Shown here: positions 18,106 through 26,652 of the stretch, piece by piece
How the letters are laid out: every line of letters starts with the position of its first letter
Position numbering within the stretch: the first letter of the stretch is position 1
Source: NBML01 sp029939535
Lineage (GTDB): Bacteria; Desulfobacterota; Desulfobacteria; Desulfobacterales; Desulfobacteraceae
Direction of reading: 5' to 3'
DNA: 34,864 nucleotides
NCBI GenBank assembly: GCA_029939535.1
Contig: JAOZST010000015.1
Location: 1-34,864 of the forward strand
Program-made: the position numbers and the translations under genes
Notes under the pieces: model-generated
The model's database searches: none
What the model was told of the DNA's origin: nothing
What the model saw: only the letters and a program-made list of their open reading frames with translations

Positions 18106-18141
18106 AAAGGGGGCCTGAAAATAATGTTTCAGGTCCCCTTT
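18106..18141. terminator. Bidirectional terminator between the sensor kinase and ppaC
   Basis: AAAGGGGGCCTGAAA pairs with TTTCAGGTCCCCTTT (one mismatch) around ATAATG. It has A and T runs at its ends and lies between convergent genes. Confidence 0.85.
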
Positions 18142-18164
18142 GTTTTAACTCTTATCTGAATTCC

Positions 18165-19085
18165 TTAGGAAAATGTTTTTTCAAGATAAGGTACTATTTG
18201 TTTTTTTCTGCTCATAATACCTTCCAGCCATGCTTTCCCATTGGCAGGAGCAACGTTGAATGCTTTTTCAATAATTGACTCGTCGTCAGATGCAATAAGG
18301 AGTTCAGTGCCTTCTTTCATGATGTCGGTGAGCATGAGCAATACACTGTGATGGCCTTTTTCCGCTTTAAGGTCGGCAATATCTTTTTCAAGATCTGCTT
18401 TTATGCTGTCAACAATGGAAAGGTCAACAAGCTCAAGCTGTCCCACGCCCACTCCCTTGCCGTTCATGTTGAAATCTTTGTAATCACGGAAAACCAGTTC
18501 CCGGATGGGGGTGCCCTCAACTGCTGATTTTACTTTGAACATTTCAATACCAAGGGCATCAAGGTCGCTTTCACCACAGATTTCAGACAACTCTGCACAG
18601 ACTTTTTTATCTGTATCAGTGCAGGTTGTGGACTTGAAAATAACAGTATCGGAAAGGATGGCACAGAGCATTATACCGGCAATGTCTTTGGGGATTTCAA
18701 TTCCAAAATATTTATACATGGAGGCCACAACAGTACAGGAGCAGCCCACAGGCCAGATCCAGCACTCAAGTGGCTGTCCTGTTGTTACATCCCCCAGTTT
18801 GTGATGGTCCACAATTCCAAGGATATTTGCTTCTGCCAGATCATCCGGACTCTGGGCCAGGTCTGAATGGTCCACAAGATATACATCTTTGCCTGCATAG
18901 GCTGTGATCACTTCAGGGGCAGCCACACCGAATTTTTCAAGTACAAAGCGGGATTCCGGATTGAGTCCTCCCTGCATGGCCGGTGTAATATCTTCACCAA
19001 GTTTTTTCTTAAGATCAGCCAGGGCAATTGCTGCACAGACTGAATCTGTATCTGGATTTTTGTGACCAAATACTAAAGTTGACAT
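18165..19085 (-). CDS. ppaC: Manganese-dependent inorganic pyrophosphatase (family II)
   Basis: This enzyme hydrolyses pyrophosphate and is a DHH-family metalloenzyme, unrelated to the common Ppa. The 306-residue product has the expected length, the metal-binding GHKNPDTDS (7-15), DHSD (72-75), the DHH motif at 93-95 in GIVDHHKLGD, and the C-terminal DHHA2-type domain ending in SRKKQ. There are no inserted CBS or DRTGG domains, so it is the unregulated form. AGGAGG precedes the ATG. It lies downstream of icd on the same strand, 138 bases apart. Pyrophosphate removal is needed for sulfate activation in sulfate reducers, which fits the presumed host. Confidence 0.96.
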   Translation of the reverse strand: MSTLVFGHKNPDTDSVCAAIALADLKKKLGEDITPAMQGGLNPESRFVLEKFGVAAPEVITAYAGKDVYLVDHSDLAQSPDDLAEANILGIVDHHKLGDVTTGQPLECWIWPVGCSCTVVASMYKYFGIEIPKDIAGIMLCAILSDTVIFKSTTCTDTDKKVCAELSEICGESDLDALGIEMFKVKSAVEGTPIRELVFRDYKDFNMNGKGVGVGQLELVDLSIVDSIKADLEKDIADLKAEKGHHSVLLMLTDIMKEGTELLIASDDESIIEKAFNVAPANGKAWLEGIMSRKKQIVPYLEKTFS

Positions 19086-19223
19086 AAAACCTCCTAAATG
19101 TTGTATTCATCAATATATAACCAAATGACCCCACCGTCTGGAATCATCAAAAATTCATATTTATTTTTATATAAAATTAAGGATATTCTATAGAATTAAT
19201 TTAAAATATTCTCAAGAAAAATT

Positions 19224-21449
19224 TTAAATAGAATTTATTATGGTATTAAAGGTTGGGCTAGGGCGCATGGCACGGGCTGCCTTTTTCTGGTCAGGACAAT
19301 AATAGCCCTTTATCGTAACGGGTTTGCCCTGGGCAGCATTTATTTCGTCAATAATCTTTATCTCATTGTTTTCAAGTTCTCTGGCTACCCGGGTAAAAAA
19401 TGCCTGGAGGTCTTTGTCTTTATTTTGTTCAGCCAGAGCCTGGGCCCAATACAGGGCCAGATAAAAATGGCTTCCCCTGGTATCAAGTTCATTGACTTTG
19501 CGTGAAGGTGATTTTTCCTTTTCCAGGTGTTTGCCGATTGCAAGGTCAAGGGTTTTGGCAAAGATCCCAGCTTTTCTATTATTGAATGTTTTTGCGATAT
19601 GCTCGAAAGAGGGCACAAGGGCACAGAATTCTCCCAGAGAATCCCATCGCAGATGTCCCTCCCTGAGAAATTGCTGGACATGTTTGGGGGCTGAACCGCT
19701 GGCACCTGTTTCAAAGAGCCCTCCGCCGTTCATAAGCGGGACAATGGAAAGCATTTTTGCACTGGTTCCCAGCTCAAGAATGGGGAAGAGGTCTGTTAGA
19801 TAATCGCGCAATACATTGCCGGTAACCGAGATGGTGTCCTTACCTTTACGAATTCTTTCAAGGGAAAATCTCATTGCCTCAACAGGGGACATGATACGAA
19901 TATCCAGGTCGGTAAGGTCATGGCCTGCCAGATATTTATTAACTTTTGTAATTATCTGAGCATCGTGGCTCCGGTTGTCATCCAGCCAGAAAATTGCAGG
20001 TACTTGTTCAGTTTTTGCCCTATGCACTGCAAGTTTGACCCAGTCCCGGATGGGTGCATCTTTTGTCTGGCAGCTCCTGAAAATATCACCTTTTTCTACT
20101 TTCTGGTGGAGCAGGATTTTGCCTTTGGCATCAATAATGCGGATACTGCCGTTGTCAGGGGCCATAAATGTCTTGTCATGTGAACCATACTCCTCAGCTT
20201 TTTGAGCCATCAGTCCTACATTTGAAACACTTCCCATTGTTTTGGGATCATATGCCCCGTGTTTTTTACAGTCATCAATGACTTGTTGATAGATTTTTGC
20301 ATAGCATCTGTCAGGGATCATGGCTATTGCATCCTGAAGAATATTGTCAGGACCCCACATTTTTCCGCCGTCACGGATTAAAACAGGCATGGATGCATCA
20401 ATAATTACATTGTTGGGCAGATGCAGATTTGTGATGCCTCTGGCTGAGTCTACCATGGCCAGCTTGCATTTTGTTTTGCCGGCTGCCTGGATGTCAGCTT
20501 CAATCTGGTTTTTCTGGTCAACTGGCAGGTTCTGGATTTTTGAATATAGATCCCCAAGGCCATTATTGACATTCACTCCCATCTCTTCTATCAGGTCTGT
20601 GTGTTTTTTAAAAATATCTTCATAAAACACATCAACACAATGGCCAAACATGATGGGGTCTGAAATTTTCATCATGGTTGTCTTGATATGCAGAGACAAC
20701 AATATTCCATCCTTTTTTGCATTCTCTATCTGATCCCCATAAAATTTTCGTAAAGCCTTGACATTCATAGCTGATGAATCAAGGACTTCATCTTTCAGTA
20801 AAGAGATTTTGTCTTTTAGAATCGTTTTATTCCCATCTTCATTAACAAATTCAATGCTTACAACACAGGTATCTTTGACTAAAATGGATTTTTCACTGCC
20901 ATAGAAGTCCCCCCCGTCCATGTGGGCCACCCTGGATTTGGATTGTCCGGGCCATTCTTTCATGAATTTGTGGGGATTTTTTTTTCCAAAGAGCTTAACT
21001 GAATCAGCTGCCCTTCTGTCGGAATTTCCTTCCCGCAGGATTGGATTCACAGCGCTTCCCAATACCCTGGCAAACTTTTTCTGGAGTTTTTTCTCCCCAG
21101 GAGTTTTCGGGTCTTCAGGATAGTCTGGGATGTTAAATCCCTTTTCCTGGAGTTCCTGGACTGCATTTTTTAATTGGGGAATGGATGCACTGATATTTGG
21201 GAGTTTGATGATATTTGTTTCAGGAAGCTTTGTAAGTTTGCCCAGTTCTTCGAGATAATCGGGTATCTTCTGGTTTTCTGTAAGGTTTTCAGGGAAATTG
21301 GCAATGATTCTACCGCAAAGGGAGATGTCTTTTTTTTCAAAGGCAATGCCGGAGCCCCTTGTATAGGCCTGGAGGATGGGCAGAAGGGAGTGTGTTGCCA
21401 GGGCAGGCGCTTCATCAATGATTGTATAAATAATTTTTTGAGTTGTCAT
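19224..21449 (-). CDS. icd: Isocitrate dehydrogenase, NADP-dependent, monomeric type
   Basis: It oxidises isocitrate to 2-oxoglutarate and CO2 with NADP in the citric acid cycle. It is the large monomeric class, 741 residues from the ATG at 21449, matching the usual size (Azotobacter enzyme about 741). Recognisable stretches include LPNISASIPQL, SDRRAADSVK, MAPDNGSIRIID, PAIFWLDDNRSHDAQ and LDTRGSHFYLALYW. An upstream in-frame ATG (21503) would add 18 residues, but AGGA lies eight bases before the 21449 ATG and the protein start MTTQKIIYTIIDEAP fits the family. No defects are seen. Confidence 0.96.
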   Translation of the reverse strand: MTTQKIIYTIIDEAPALATHSLLPILQAYTRGSGIAFEKKDISLCGRIIANFPENLTENQKIPDYLEELGKLTKLPETNIIKLPNISASIPQLKNAVQELQEKGFNIPDYPEDPKTPGEKKLQKKFARVLGSAVNPILREGNSDRRAADSVKLFGKKNPHKFMKEWPGQSKSRVAHMDGGDFYGSEKSILVKDTCVVSIEFVNEDGNKTILKDKISLLKDEVLDSSAMNVKALRKFYGDQIENAKKDGILLSLHIKTTMMKISDPIMFGHCVDVFYEDIFKKHTDLIEEMGVNVNNGLGDLYSKIQNLPVDQKNQIEADIQAAGKTKCKLAMVDSARGITNLHLPNNVIIDASMPVLIRDGGKMWGPDNILQDAIAMIPDRCYAKIYQQVIDDCKKHGAYDPKTMGSVSNVGLMAQKAEEYGSHDKTFMAPDNGSIRIIDAKGKILLHQKVEKGDIFRSCQTKDAPIRDWVKLAVHRAKTEQVPAIFWLDDNRSHDAQIITKVNKYLAGHDLTDLDIRIMSPVEAMRFSLERIRKGKDTISVTGNVLRDYLTDLFPILELGTSAKMLSIVPLMNGGGLFETGASGSAPKHVQQFLREGHLRWDSLGEFCALVPSFEHIAKTFNNRKAGIFAKTLDLAIGKHLEKEKSPSRKVNELDTRGSHFYLALYWAQALAEQNKDKDLQAFFTRVARELENNEIKIIDEINAAQGKPVTIKGYYCPDQKKAARAMRPSPTFNTIINSI

Positions 21450-21475
21450 ATTTTTTTCCTGTTTTGTATCATTGA

Positions 21476-21503
21476 ATTGTATAATATTTTGAAATATAAT
21501 CAA
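21476..21503 (-). promoter_or_regulatory. Possible icd promoter
   Basis: On the minus strand TTGATT (21503-21498), a 16-base spacer and TACAAT (21481-21476) give a moderate sigma-70 match, about 27 bases upstream of the icd ATG. This also supports the downstream start, because the alternative ATG at 21503 would lie upstream of the -10 box. Confidence 0.4.
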
Positions 21504-21583
21504 CTTTTTTTATCTGTGAATTCTTAAAGAAGGAAGAAGTAAAGATACTCAGTATTCATAAAGCCCAACAGGTCAGATCAGTT

Positions 21584-21799
21584 TTACAGAGGCCAGAAAA
21601 CAGGAATCAAAGTGGCAGAGAGGATAATTACAATTAAATTCAGCGGTAGTCCGAGTTTGATGTAATCTGAAACCTGTACCTGCCTGGACCATATACCAAC
21701 AGAGTTATTTATAAATAATGATGTTAACCAAATAACAGAAACCATTAGAATTTGCGGGTTCAGTTCATGCACAGTGTATTCCGAAAGATCTTTATTAAT
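21584..21799 (-). pseudogene. Remnant of a DASS/SLC13-type anion symporter
   Basis: The open frame (about 71 residues after an upstream stop) contains the hydrophobic segment ILMVSVIWLTSLFINNSVG, reminiscent of the NT/NNS-containing middle of SLC13 transporters. It continues directly into DYIKLGLPLNLIVIILSATL and IPVFWPL, which resembles the extreme C-terminus of that family. A complete member is about 450-600 residues, so most of the gene is missing and the two pieces look joined by an internal deletion. It lies 40 bases downstream of the aldolase gene on the same strand and may once have been its transport partner. Family call is from motif memory only. Confidence 0.5.
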
Positions 21800-21839
21800 T
21801 TAGGCCAGCCCTTTTCTGAAATCCGTATTCAAGGCTATT

Positions 21840-22748
21840 TCAAAGGTTTGACAGCTCGCCAACCTTATTGAGCAATTTTCTGGTGTCCTTTTCTCTGGAA
21901 GCCAGGATTGGCGGCCGCACATTACGCCACCTTGCATCGCCTCTTTTTTCGGCAAGCAGGCCTTTCATGGCTGGAATGGGTCCATATTCCTCCACATGCT
22001 TTCGCAAGGCTACCATTTCATCATTAAGATGATTTAGACTGCCATCCTTTGCACTGGTGATCACATCAAATACATTCCTGATTCCGGCTGGGTTTACATT
22101 GCAGGTAGCTGAAATACATCCCATGCCTCCATTTTCCATGCCTTCTCTTAAAAAGGTTTCAGAACCTGGAAACACAGCAATACCCGGGGCAGCTGCAATC
22201 ACTTTTTTGGTGTTTTCAAAGTCTCCTGAGCTGTCTTTATAAGCCACAATAATGTTGGGAAAATCATTTGCCAGGCGGCCGGCCAGTTCCGGAGTAAATC
22301 CGATTCCCGCCAAAGGAGGGATATGGTACATGCAGATTTTAAGATCATAACTATTCATAGCCTTGATGAGCTTTGCAAAATAGGCATACAAACCATCGTC
22401 ACTGGCATTTTTATAAAAAAACGGGGGCAGGGTCATCACAGCTGCGCATCCATGATCCATGGCATGACGGCAAAGAGTCATTGTCTCTTCAAGGTTGCAG
22501 AGTCCGGTTCCAGGCATGAGCACTGAAGGGTCAATTCCTCCTTTTATGAGTATGTCAAGGGCTTCCATCCGCTCTTTAAGGGAAACACTGAGGGCTTCTC
22601 CTGTCGTTCCAAAGGGCGAAATATAGTGTATCCCCTGGTCAAGCAGCCAATGGGCATGACTGACATATAGATCAGGAGCAAGGCTTAAGTCGTCGTTAAA
22701 CGGGGTAAGAATAGGAGTAATTACGCCGGTCATTTTTTTTTTATTCAT
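21840..22748 (-). CDS. Dihydrodipicolinate synthase / N-acetylneuraminate lyase family aldolase
   Basis: This is a class I, Schiff-base aldolase of the DapA/NanA superfamily, 302 residues, a normal length. It has GTTGE at 47-51, Tyr141 (YHIPP) and the Schiff-base Lys171 in AYKDSSGD. True DapA usually has YNVP.RTG with an arginine that holds the second carboxylate; here the loop reads YHIPPLAG, so a role in lysine synthesis is doubtful and a sugar-acid or keto-acid aldolase is as likely. It starts MNKKKM, with AAGGA ten bases upstream. The neighbouring transporter remnant suggests a lost catabolic module. Substrate unknown. Confidence 0.85.
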   Translation of the reverse strand: MNKKKMTGVITPILTPFNDDLSLAPDLYVSHAHWLLDQGIHYISPFGTTGEALSVSLKERMEALDILIKGGIDPSVLMPGTGLCNLEETMTLCRHAMDHGCAAVMTLPPFFYKNASDDGLYAYFAKLIKAMNSYDLKICMYHIPPLAGIGFTPELAGRLANDFPNIIVAYKDSSGDFENTKKVIAAAPGIAVFPGSETFLREGMENGGMGCISATCNVNPAGIRNVFDVITSAKDGSLNHLNDEMVALRKHVEEYGPIPAMKGLLAEKRGDARWRNVRPPILASREKDTRKLLNKVGELSNL

Positions 22749-23350
22749 GTTGTGTTCTGTCCTTATAAGGGTCCATCAAAATTGCGTGTAATAGATTCTG
22801 AATATTTGAATCCATGTTAAGGGATAAAAAAAATTGGTAATTATTCAGCACTTGTTTTCAGAGCTGTTTAGATTTTTTAAAAAAGTTTTTTCGTTTTTGC
22901 AATCAGAAAATTACTCATTTAATAATTCTGATAGCTTGCCTTCAAATAAAGGGCGTAGTGCTTTGCTTGCGCTCACCCCATTTTTGCGACAGGTTGAAAT
23001 ATAGCTGCGGATACGACAAAACATGGCAGCACCGTTCATAGATCGGAAACATCCTGATATCCCTGGCCCACTCATGTTTATCCTGTTCTCAGGCTCTTTC
23101 CAACTCCTTCAAGTTTTGGACAAAACTCCAACATAACGTAAAATAAAAAACATATCGTTTGAAATCCTCTGTCCTTATTGATTATATTTTTCCACCGAAA
23201 ACTGCTGCTTTGGTACTTTTTATTTGCTTTTATTGACAAAAATCAGGTTTTGTCCTATACCTCTAAAGTTTTTATTCCATAAAGGAATAGTTGTAGCAGA
23301 TCAGTTTTGATTGACTTGTGTTATGAACATGTTCAATTTGTGCTGTAAAT
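22749..23350. other. 602-base intergenic region upstream of the Hdr-like genes
   Basis: This separates the divergent aldolase and Hdr-like genes. It holds the transposase remnant at 22911-23075 and a short perfect dyad GTTTTGGACAAAAC near 23114. No intact gene is visible. No convincing promoter for the downstream gene was found by eye. Confidence 0.6.
22911..23075 (-). pseudogene. C-terminal scrap of an IS66-like transposase
   Basis: Read on the minus strand, 54 residues end at a TAA. They include ISGCFRSMNGAAMFCRIRSY and ISTCRKNGVSASKALRPLFE, a pattern typical of the C-terminus of some IS66-family TnpC proteins. Upstream the frame is broken, and another frame (LKELERA, then a stop, EQDKHEWARDIRMF) may hold an earlier part of the same gene. 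No inverted terminal repeats or other IS genes were found. It is a dead fragment. Confidence 0.6.
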
Positions 23351-25051
23351 GTGTTGTACTATAAATATGGGAACAAAATAGTGATATTTAAAATTGGTTT
23401 TTTTATTTCGTTTGCTGTTTTTGCAGTGGGAATGCTCTATCGGCTTTTTGGTTTTTTCCAGGTTGCAATTGGACCTGAAGCAAAATCATTTTCTTTTTTT
23501 AAACGTGTTACTACCTTTTTAAGCAGTTTGTTTGTTGTTCTTGCAAATCCAGTTAACCTTTTTAGGTTGTGTAAATCTATTATCTTGGATGTGGTCCTGC
23601 AAATTCAACTATTGCGCCAGGATTTCTTGAAATGGTGTATGCATATTTTTATTTATGTTGGATTCATGGGGCTTCTTTTGTTCCACGCCCTGGAAGATTA
23701 TATCAGTGAACCTTTGTTTACAGATTATTTTTCCACCATAAATCCTTTTATGATGCTGCGAAATGTGCTGGGTGTAATGGTAATACTTGGCCTGATCATT
23801 GCCATTCAACGCCGAAGAAAAAATACTGGGTTGCGGCTGATAAGCAAGAAGCCTGATTTTATGGCTATTATTGTTCTTGCCGTGATTATGATTTCCGGTT
23901 TTTTCCTTGAGGGAAGCAAAATAATATCTGCTCCAGTATTTGATGACATGATCGATGAATGGGGCTCCATGCTTGAAGATGAAGAAATATCCCCTCTGCA
24001 AGTTTACTGGCAGGAAGAGTATGGCGTGGTTTTTCCAGGTGAGACCATTGAAGTAACTCCCGAGGCCCTTGAAGAGGGTGAAATTGCCCATGATAATAAT
24101 TGCGGCTTTTGTCATTCCAAGCCTGGATGGGCATTTGCCTCCTATCCGATCTCCGTTGGAATGAGGCCAATGGCTGGATTGTTCAATGCTGTGCGCATGG
24201 ATATTGTATTGTGGTATATTCATTTTTTAAGCTGCTTCATCGGCCTTGCTTATTTGCCCTTTAGCAAATTTTTACATATCATAACCAGTCCCATAAGCAT
24301 CCTGGTCAACGGGATTGTCGGCCAAACCATAAAAAAACCTGAAAACAGGGCGACTCGGAGAGCACTGGACTTGCAGGCCTGCACCCATTGCGGGACCTGC
24401 ACTCTTCATTGTTCTGTTGCCCCTGTTTATCAAATGTTTTCAAATACCTACATTTTCCCATCTGAAAAATTGTTAGCGTTAAAAGAAAGAAGTTCCGGTG
24501 TATCTTCAAGCCCGGAAGCCAGGCAGCAATTTTCCGAGGGTAGTTTTATCTGCACAAATTGTAATCGGTGTTCTGAACTTTGTCCTGCCGGTATCAATCT
24601 CCAGGATTTATGGATTGAAAGTAAAAGAGAAATAGCCCTGGAACAATTTGGCGATCCATGCGTTCAGCTAAGGGATACCAAAGAGGCAAAATGGTCTAGA
24701 CCTTCTACAGAGAATATTGTAATAGCAAGTCCAAAACAAAAGACAGATCCAGGCATTTTGGAAAGCTCCATGCAAGCGGGTTCTTTCTCCCTGTGTTATA
24801 AGTGCATGACCTGTACCACGACTTGTCCAATTGTTGGCATGACAGATAATTATGATTCCATAGGAATGGCCCCCCATCAAATTATGCATAGTTTGTCCCT
24901 GGGATTAATTGACAGGGCTATGGATTCCCGCATGATGTGGGATTGTCTGACATGTTATAAGTGTCAGGAAAATTGCCCCCAGGGTGTTCAAATTACAGAT
25001 ATTTTTTATGAAATTAAAAATATGATATACGAAAAGGAATACAAAGGATGA
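23351..25051 (+). CDS. Membrane HdrC-like protein: NarI/DsrM-type cytochrome b, c-heme motif and four [4Fe-4S] clusters
   Basis: This 566-residue fusion has membrane helices near 10-35, 95-116, 132-152, 169-187 and 284-302. Histidines H98/H112 and H291/H309 could ligate two b hemes; the 18-residue H291-H309 spacing equals that of NarI H187/H205. Between helices lies CGFCH (251-255), a c-type heme motif, presumably periplasmic. The C-terminal half has four CxxCxxCxxxC motifs: C344-354, C401-411, and an HdrC-like pair at C482-492 and C532-542. It probably links quinones to HdrB-type chemistry, as HdrE/HdrD or DsrM/DsrK do, but in one chain. The start is GTG at 23351; GTG at 23381 with GGGA eight bases upstream is an equally good choice. 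It overlaps the next gene by ATGA. Confidence 0.82.
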   Translation: MLYYKYGNKIVIFKIGFFISFAVFAVGMLYRLFGFFQVAIGPEAKSFSFFKRVTTFLSSLFVVLANPVNLFRLCKSIILDVVLQIQLLRQDFLKWCMHIFIYVGFMGLLLFHALEDYISEPLFTDYFSTINPFMMLRNVLGVMVILGLIIAIQRRRKNTGLRLISKKPDFMAIIVLAVIMISGFFLEGSKIISAPVFDDMIDEWGSMLEDEEISPLQVYWQEEYGVVFPGETIEVTPEALEEGEIAHDNNCGFCHSKPGWAFASYPISVGMRPMAGLFNAVRMDIVLWYIHFLSCFIGLAYLPFSKFLHIITSPISILVNGIVGQTIKKPENRATRRALDLQACTHCGTCTLHCSVAPVYQMFSNTYIFPSEKLLALKERSSGVSSSPEARQQFSEGSFICTNCNRCSELCPAGINLQDLWIESKREIALEQFGDPCVQLRDTKEAKWSRPSTENIVIASPKQKTDPGILESSMQAGSFSLCYKCMTCTTTCPIVGMTDNYDSIGMAPHQIMHSLSLGLIDRAMDSRMMWDCLTCYKCQENCPQGVQITDIFYEIKNMIYEKEYKG

Positions 25052-25911
25052 AGTACGCTTTATTTTCAGGGTGTAAAAGCTCTTTTTACCTTCCCCAGTA
25101 TCGGACTTCTTCAGAGGCTGTTTTATCTTCCCTGGGAGTTGAATTAAAAGAAGTTGAATTTAATTGTTGCGGCTATCCGCTTCGCCCTAAAAGCCTTGAC
25201 TCATTTTTAATACTTGCCGCAAAAAATTTAGCCATTGCTGAACAGCAGGATCTTCCCATCCTTACACTGTGCCAATGCTGTTTTGGCTCACTGAAGCATG
25301 CAGACCACTATCTGAAAAATAATCCCAATAAAATGGAGATGATAGTAAGTCTGTTAAAGGAAGAAGGGTTTGATTTTAAGGGAACAACTAAAATTAAACA
25401 TATTTTAACTGTGCTGGCCGAGGATGTTGGATATTCAGCCATTGAAAAACAGATAAAGAAAAAATTCAAAGGGTTAAAAATTGCTCCCCATTATGGCTGC
25501 CATGCGTTGCGGCCTTCAAATATCACTGAATTTGATGATAATCCCCAGAATCCCACGATTTTTGAAGATATCATCCGATTGACAGGAGCAGAACCCATTG
25601 ACTGGACAAAGCGTCTGGAGTGCTGTGGAAATCCTTTATGGGAGAAGAATAATGAACTTTCCCTTGGTATTCTGCAGCAGAAAATTGACAGCGCAAAGGA
25701 CGAAAGCGCAGACATGATTTGTACTGCCTGTAACTATTGTCAGCTTCAGTTTGATGAAATTCAGAATAATGAATTGGAAAAGGCACAGACTGAACAGTCC
25801 CCTTCAATCCTTATTTCACAGTTACTGGGTTTAAGCATGGGATTGTCTGACAAAGAGATAAATATTGAGTCCAATCATATCGATCTTTCCGGAATAAGGA
25901 ATTTCTTCTAA
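25048..25911 (+). CDS. HdrB-like heterodisulfide reductase subunit with two CCG domains
   Basis: HdrB carries the non-cubane [4Fe-4S] clusters where methanogens reduce CoM-S-S-CoB; bacterial homologues act on other disulfides or thiols. The 287-residue protein has both cysteine-rich CCG modules: C9, C40-C41 (NCCGYPL), C75/C78, and C151, C192-C193 (ECCGNPLW), C225/C228/C231. Both appear complete, so both clusters can probably form. It starts at the ATG overlapping the previous stop and pairs with the membrane HdrC-like protein. No HdrA gene follows; the complex probably takes electrons from the membrane. Its stop overlaps the end of the convergent flagellin remnant. Confidence 0.88.
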   Translation: MKYALFSGCKSSFYLPQYRTSSEAVLSSLGVELKEVEFNCCGYPLRPKSLDSFLILAAKNLAIAEQQDLPILTLCQCCFGSLKHADHYLKNNPNKMEMIVSLLKEEGFDFKGTTKIKHILTVLAEDVGYSAIEKQIKKKFKGLKIAPHYGCHALRPSNITEFDDNPQNPTIFEDIIRLTGAEPIDWTKRLECCGNPLWEKNNELSLGILQQKIDSAKDESADMICTACNYCQLQFDEIQNNELEKAQTEQSPSILISQLLGLSMGLSDKEINIESNHIDLSGIRNFF

Positions 25912-26180
25912 CCAAAAAGGTTCAAAATATTCTTTGATGAAATATTGGCCTGGGCCTGGACAAAGGCCCTGGCCTTTGCAAGTATTTTCATCCTGTTCAA
26001 ATTCATTGATTCTTCAGCATAATCCAGGTCCTGGATCTCCGAGGCTGCCAACAAGGTATTGATTCTGGCATTGGACAAATTATTTATTGTGGATTCCAAT
26101 AGGTTGGCACTTGAGCCGATTTGTGGCCTTTGCTGTCCTGTGTATTCCAGGGCAGCATCTGCTATCTGGATTGCATTCTG
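25908..26180 (-). pseudogene. Truncated flagellin, C-terminal D0/D1 remnant
   Basis: The open frame of about 90 residues runs NAIQIADAALEYTGQQRPQI to an end in ISSKNILNLFG and contains LSNARINTLLAASEIQDLDY followed by AEES, the conserved C-terminus of flagellin. The N-terminal and central parts are absent; a TAA at 26183-26181 closes the frame on the 5' side, and the upstream sequence is unrelated. There is no start codon with a ribosome site. No flagellar gene is adjacent. It is a fragment left by rearrangement. Confidence 0.8.
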
Positions 26181-26317
26181 TTAAACCAGAAAACATCGCC
26201 ACTTTTTTGGTCCGAAAACGCAATCCACAATATTAAGATAAAATGGTAATAATTTATTTCCAAGAATAGAAGGAATTTGTCTCAAGTTTAGAATGGGCCC
26301 CACCTCAATAAAAATGT

Positions 26318-26585
26318 ATGATAAACAGCATACTGTTAAATGCAAACAAATGTTTTTTTAAATTTATTTCGGATATAGTTGATCCGAGCGTCGGTATAAG
26401 GAAACTTAAAAAAGTCTCAAAGACCTTAAAAAGATTGTATACCCACGGTATGATTAAAAAAAGTTACCCACACTTACAAATACTATTTGACTCGTTTTGG
26501 ATGCCAAGCTATTACTATGGGAATGAAAGTCAAAACAATGGTCATTATCCCTGAATTGGCAAAGGCTTATGAACCATTTGCATAA
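26318..26585 (+). pseudogene. Frameshifted transposon-associated winged-helix-like ORF remnant
   Basis: The frame from 26318 reads LKKVSKTLKRLYTHGMIKK. Removing one A from the A7 run at 26456-26462 lets the protein continue as VTHTYKYYLTRFGCQAITMG and MKVKTMVIIPELAKAYEPFA to a TAA at 26583-26585. The joined sequence looks like the helix-turn-helix tail (LKRLRTHGLIKK, then YKYYLT..G) of small ORFs seen near mobile elements in Deltaproteobacteria. The N-terminal part is absent or unrecognisable. The family name is uncertain, but the frameshift reading is direct. Confidence 0.5.
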
Positions 26586-26652
26586 TTTTTTTGTCAAAAA
26601 AACACGAAAATAAGAGTTTAGAAATTAAAGAATTGATTAAAATGGATGCAAT

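Noticed and set aside
26181..26317. Minus-strand open frame next to the flagellin remnant
   Set aside because: It is about 45 codons, has no start, and resembles no family I know; probably chance or unrecognisable debris.
26540..26652. Sigma-54 promoter for the TPR lipoprotein
   Set aside because: TGGCA occurs near 26557 and TTGCA near 26578, but their spacing is wrong, so there is no -24/-12 element.
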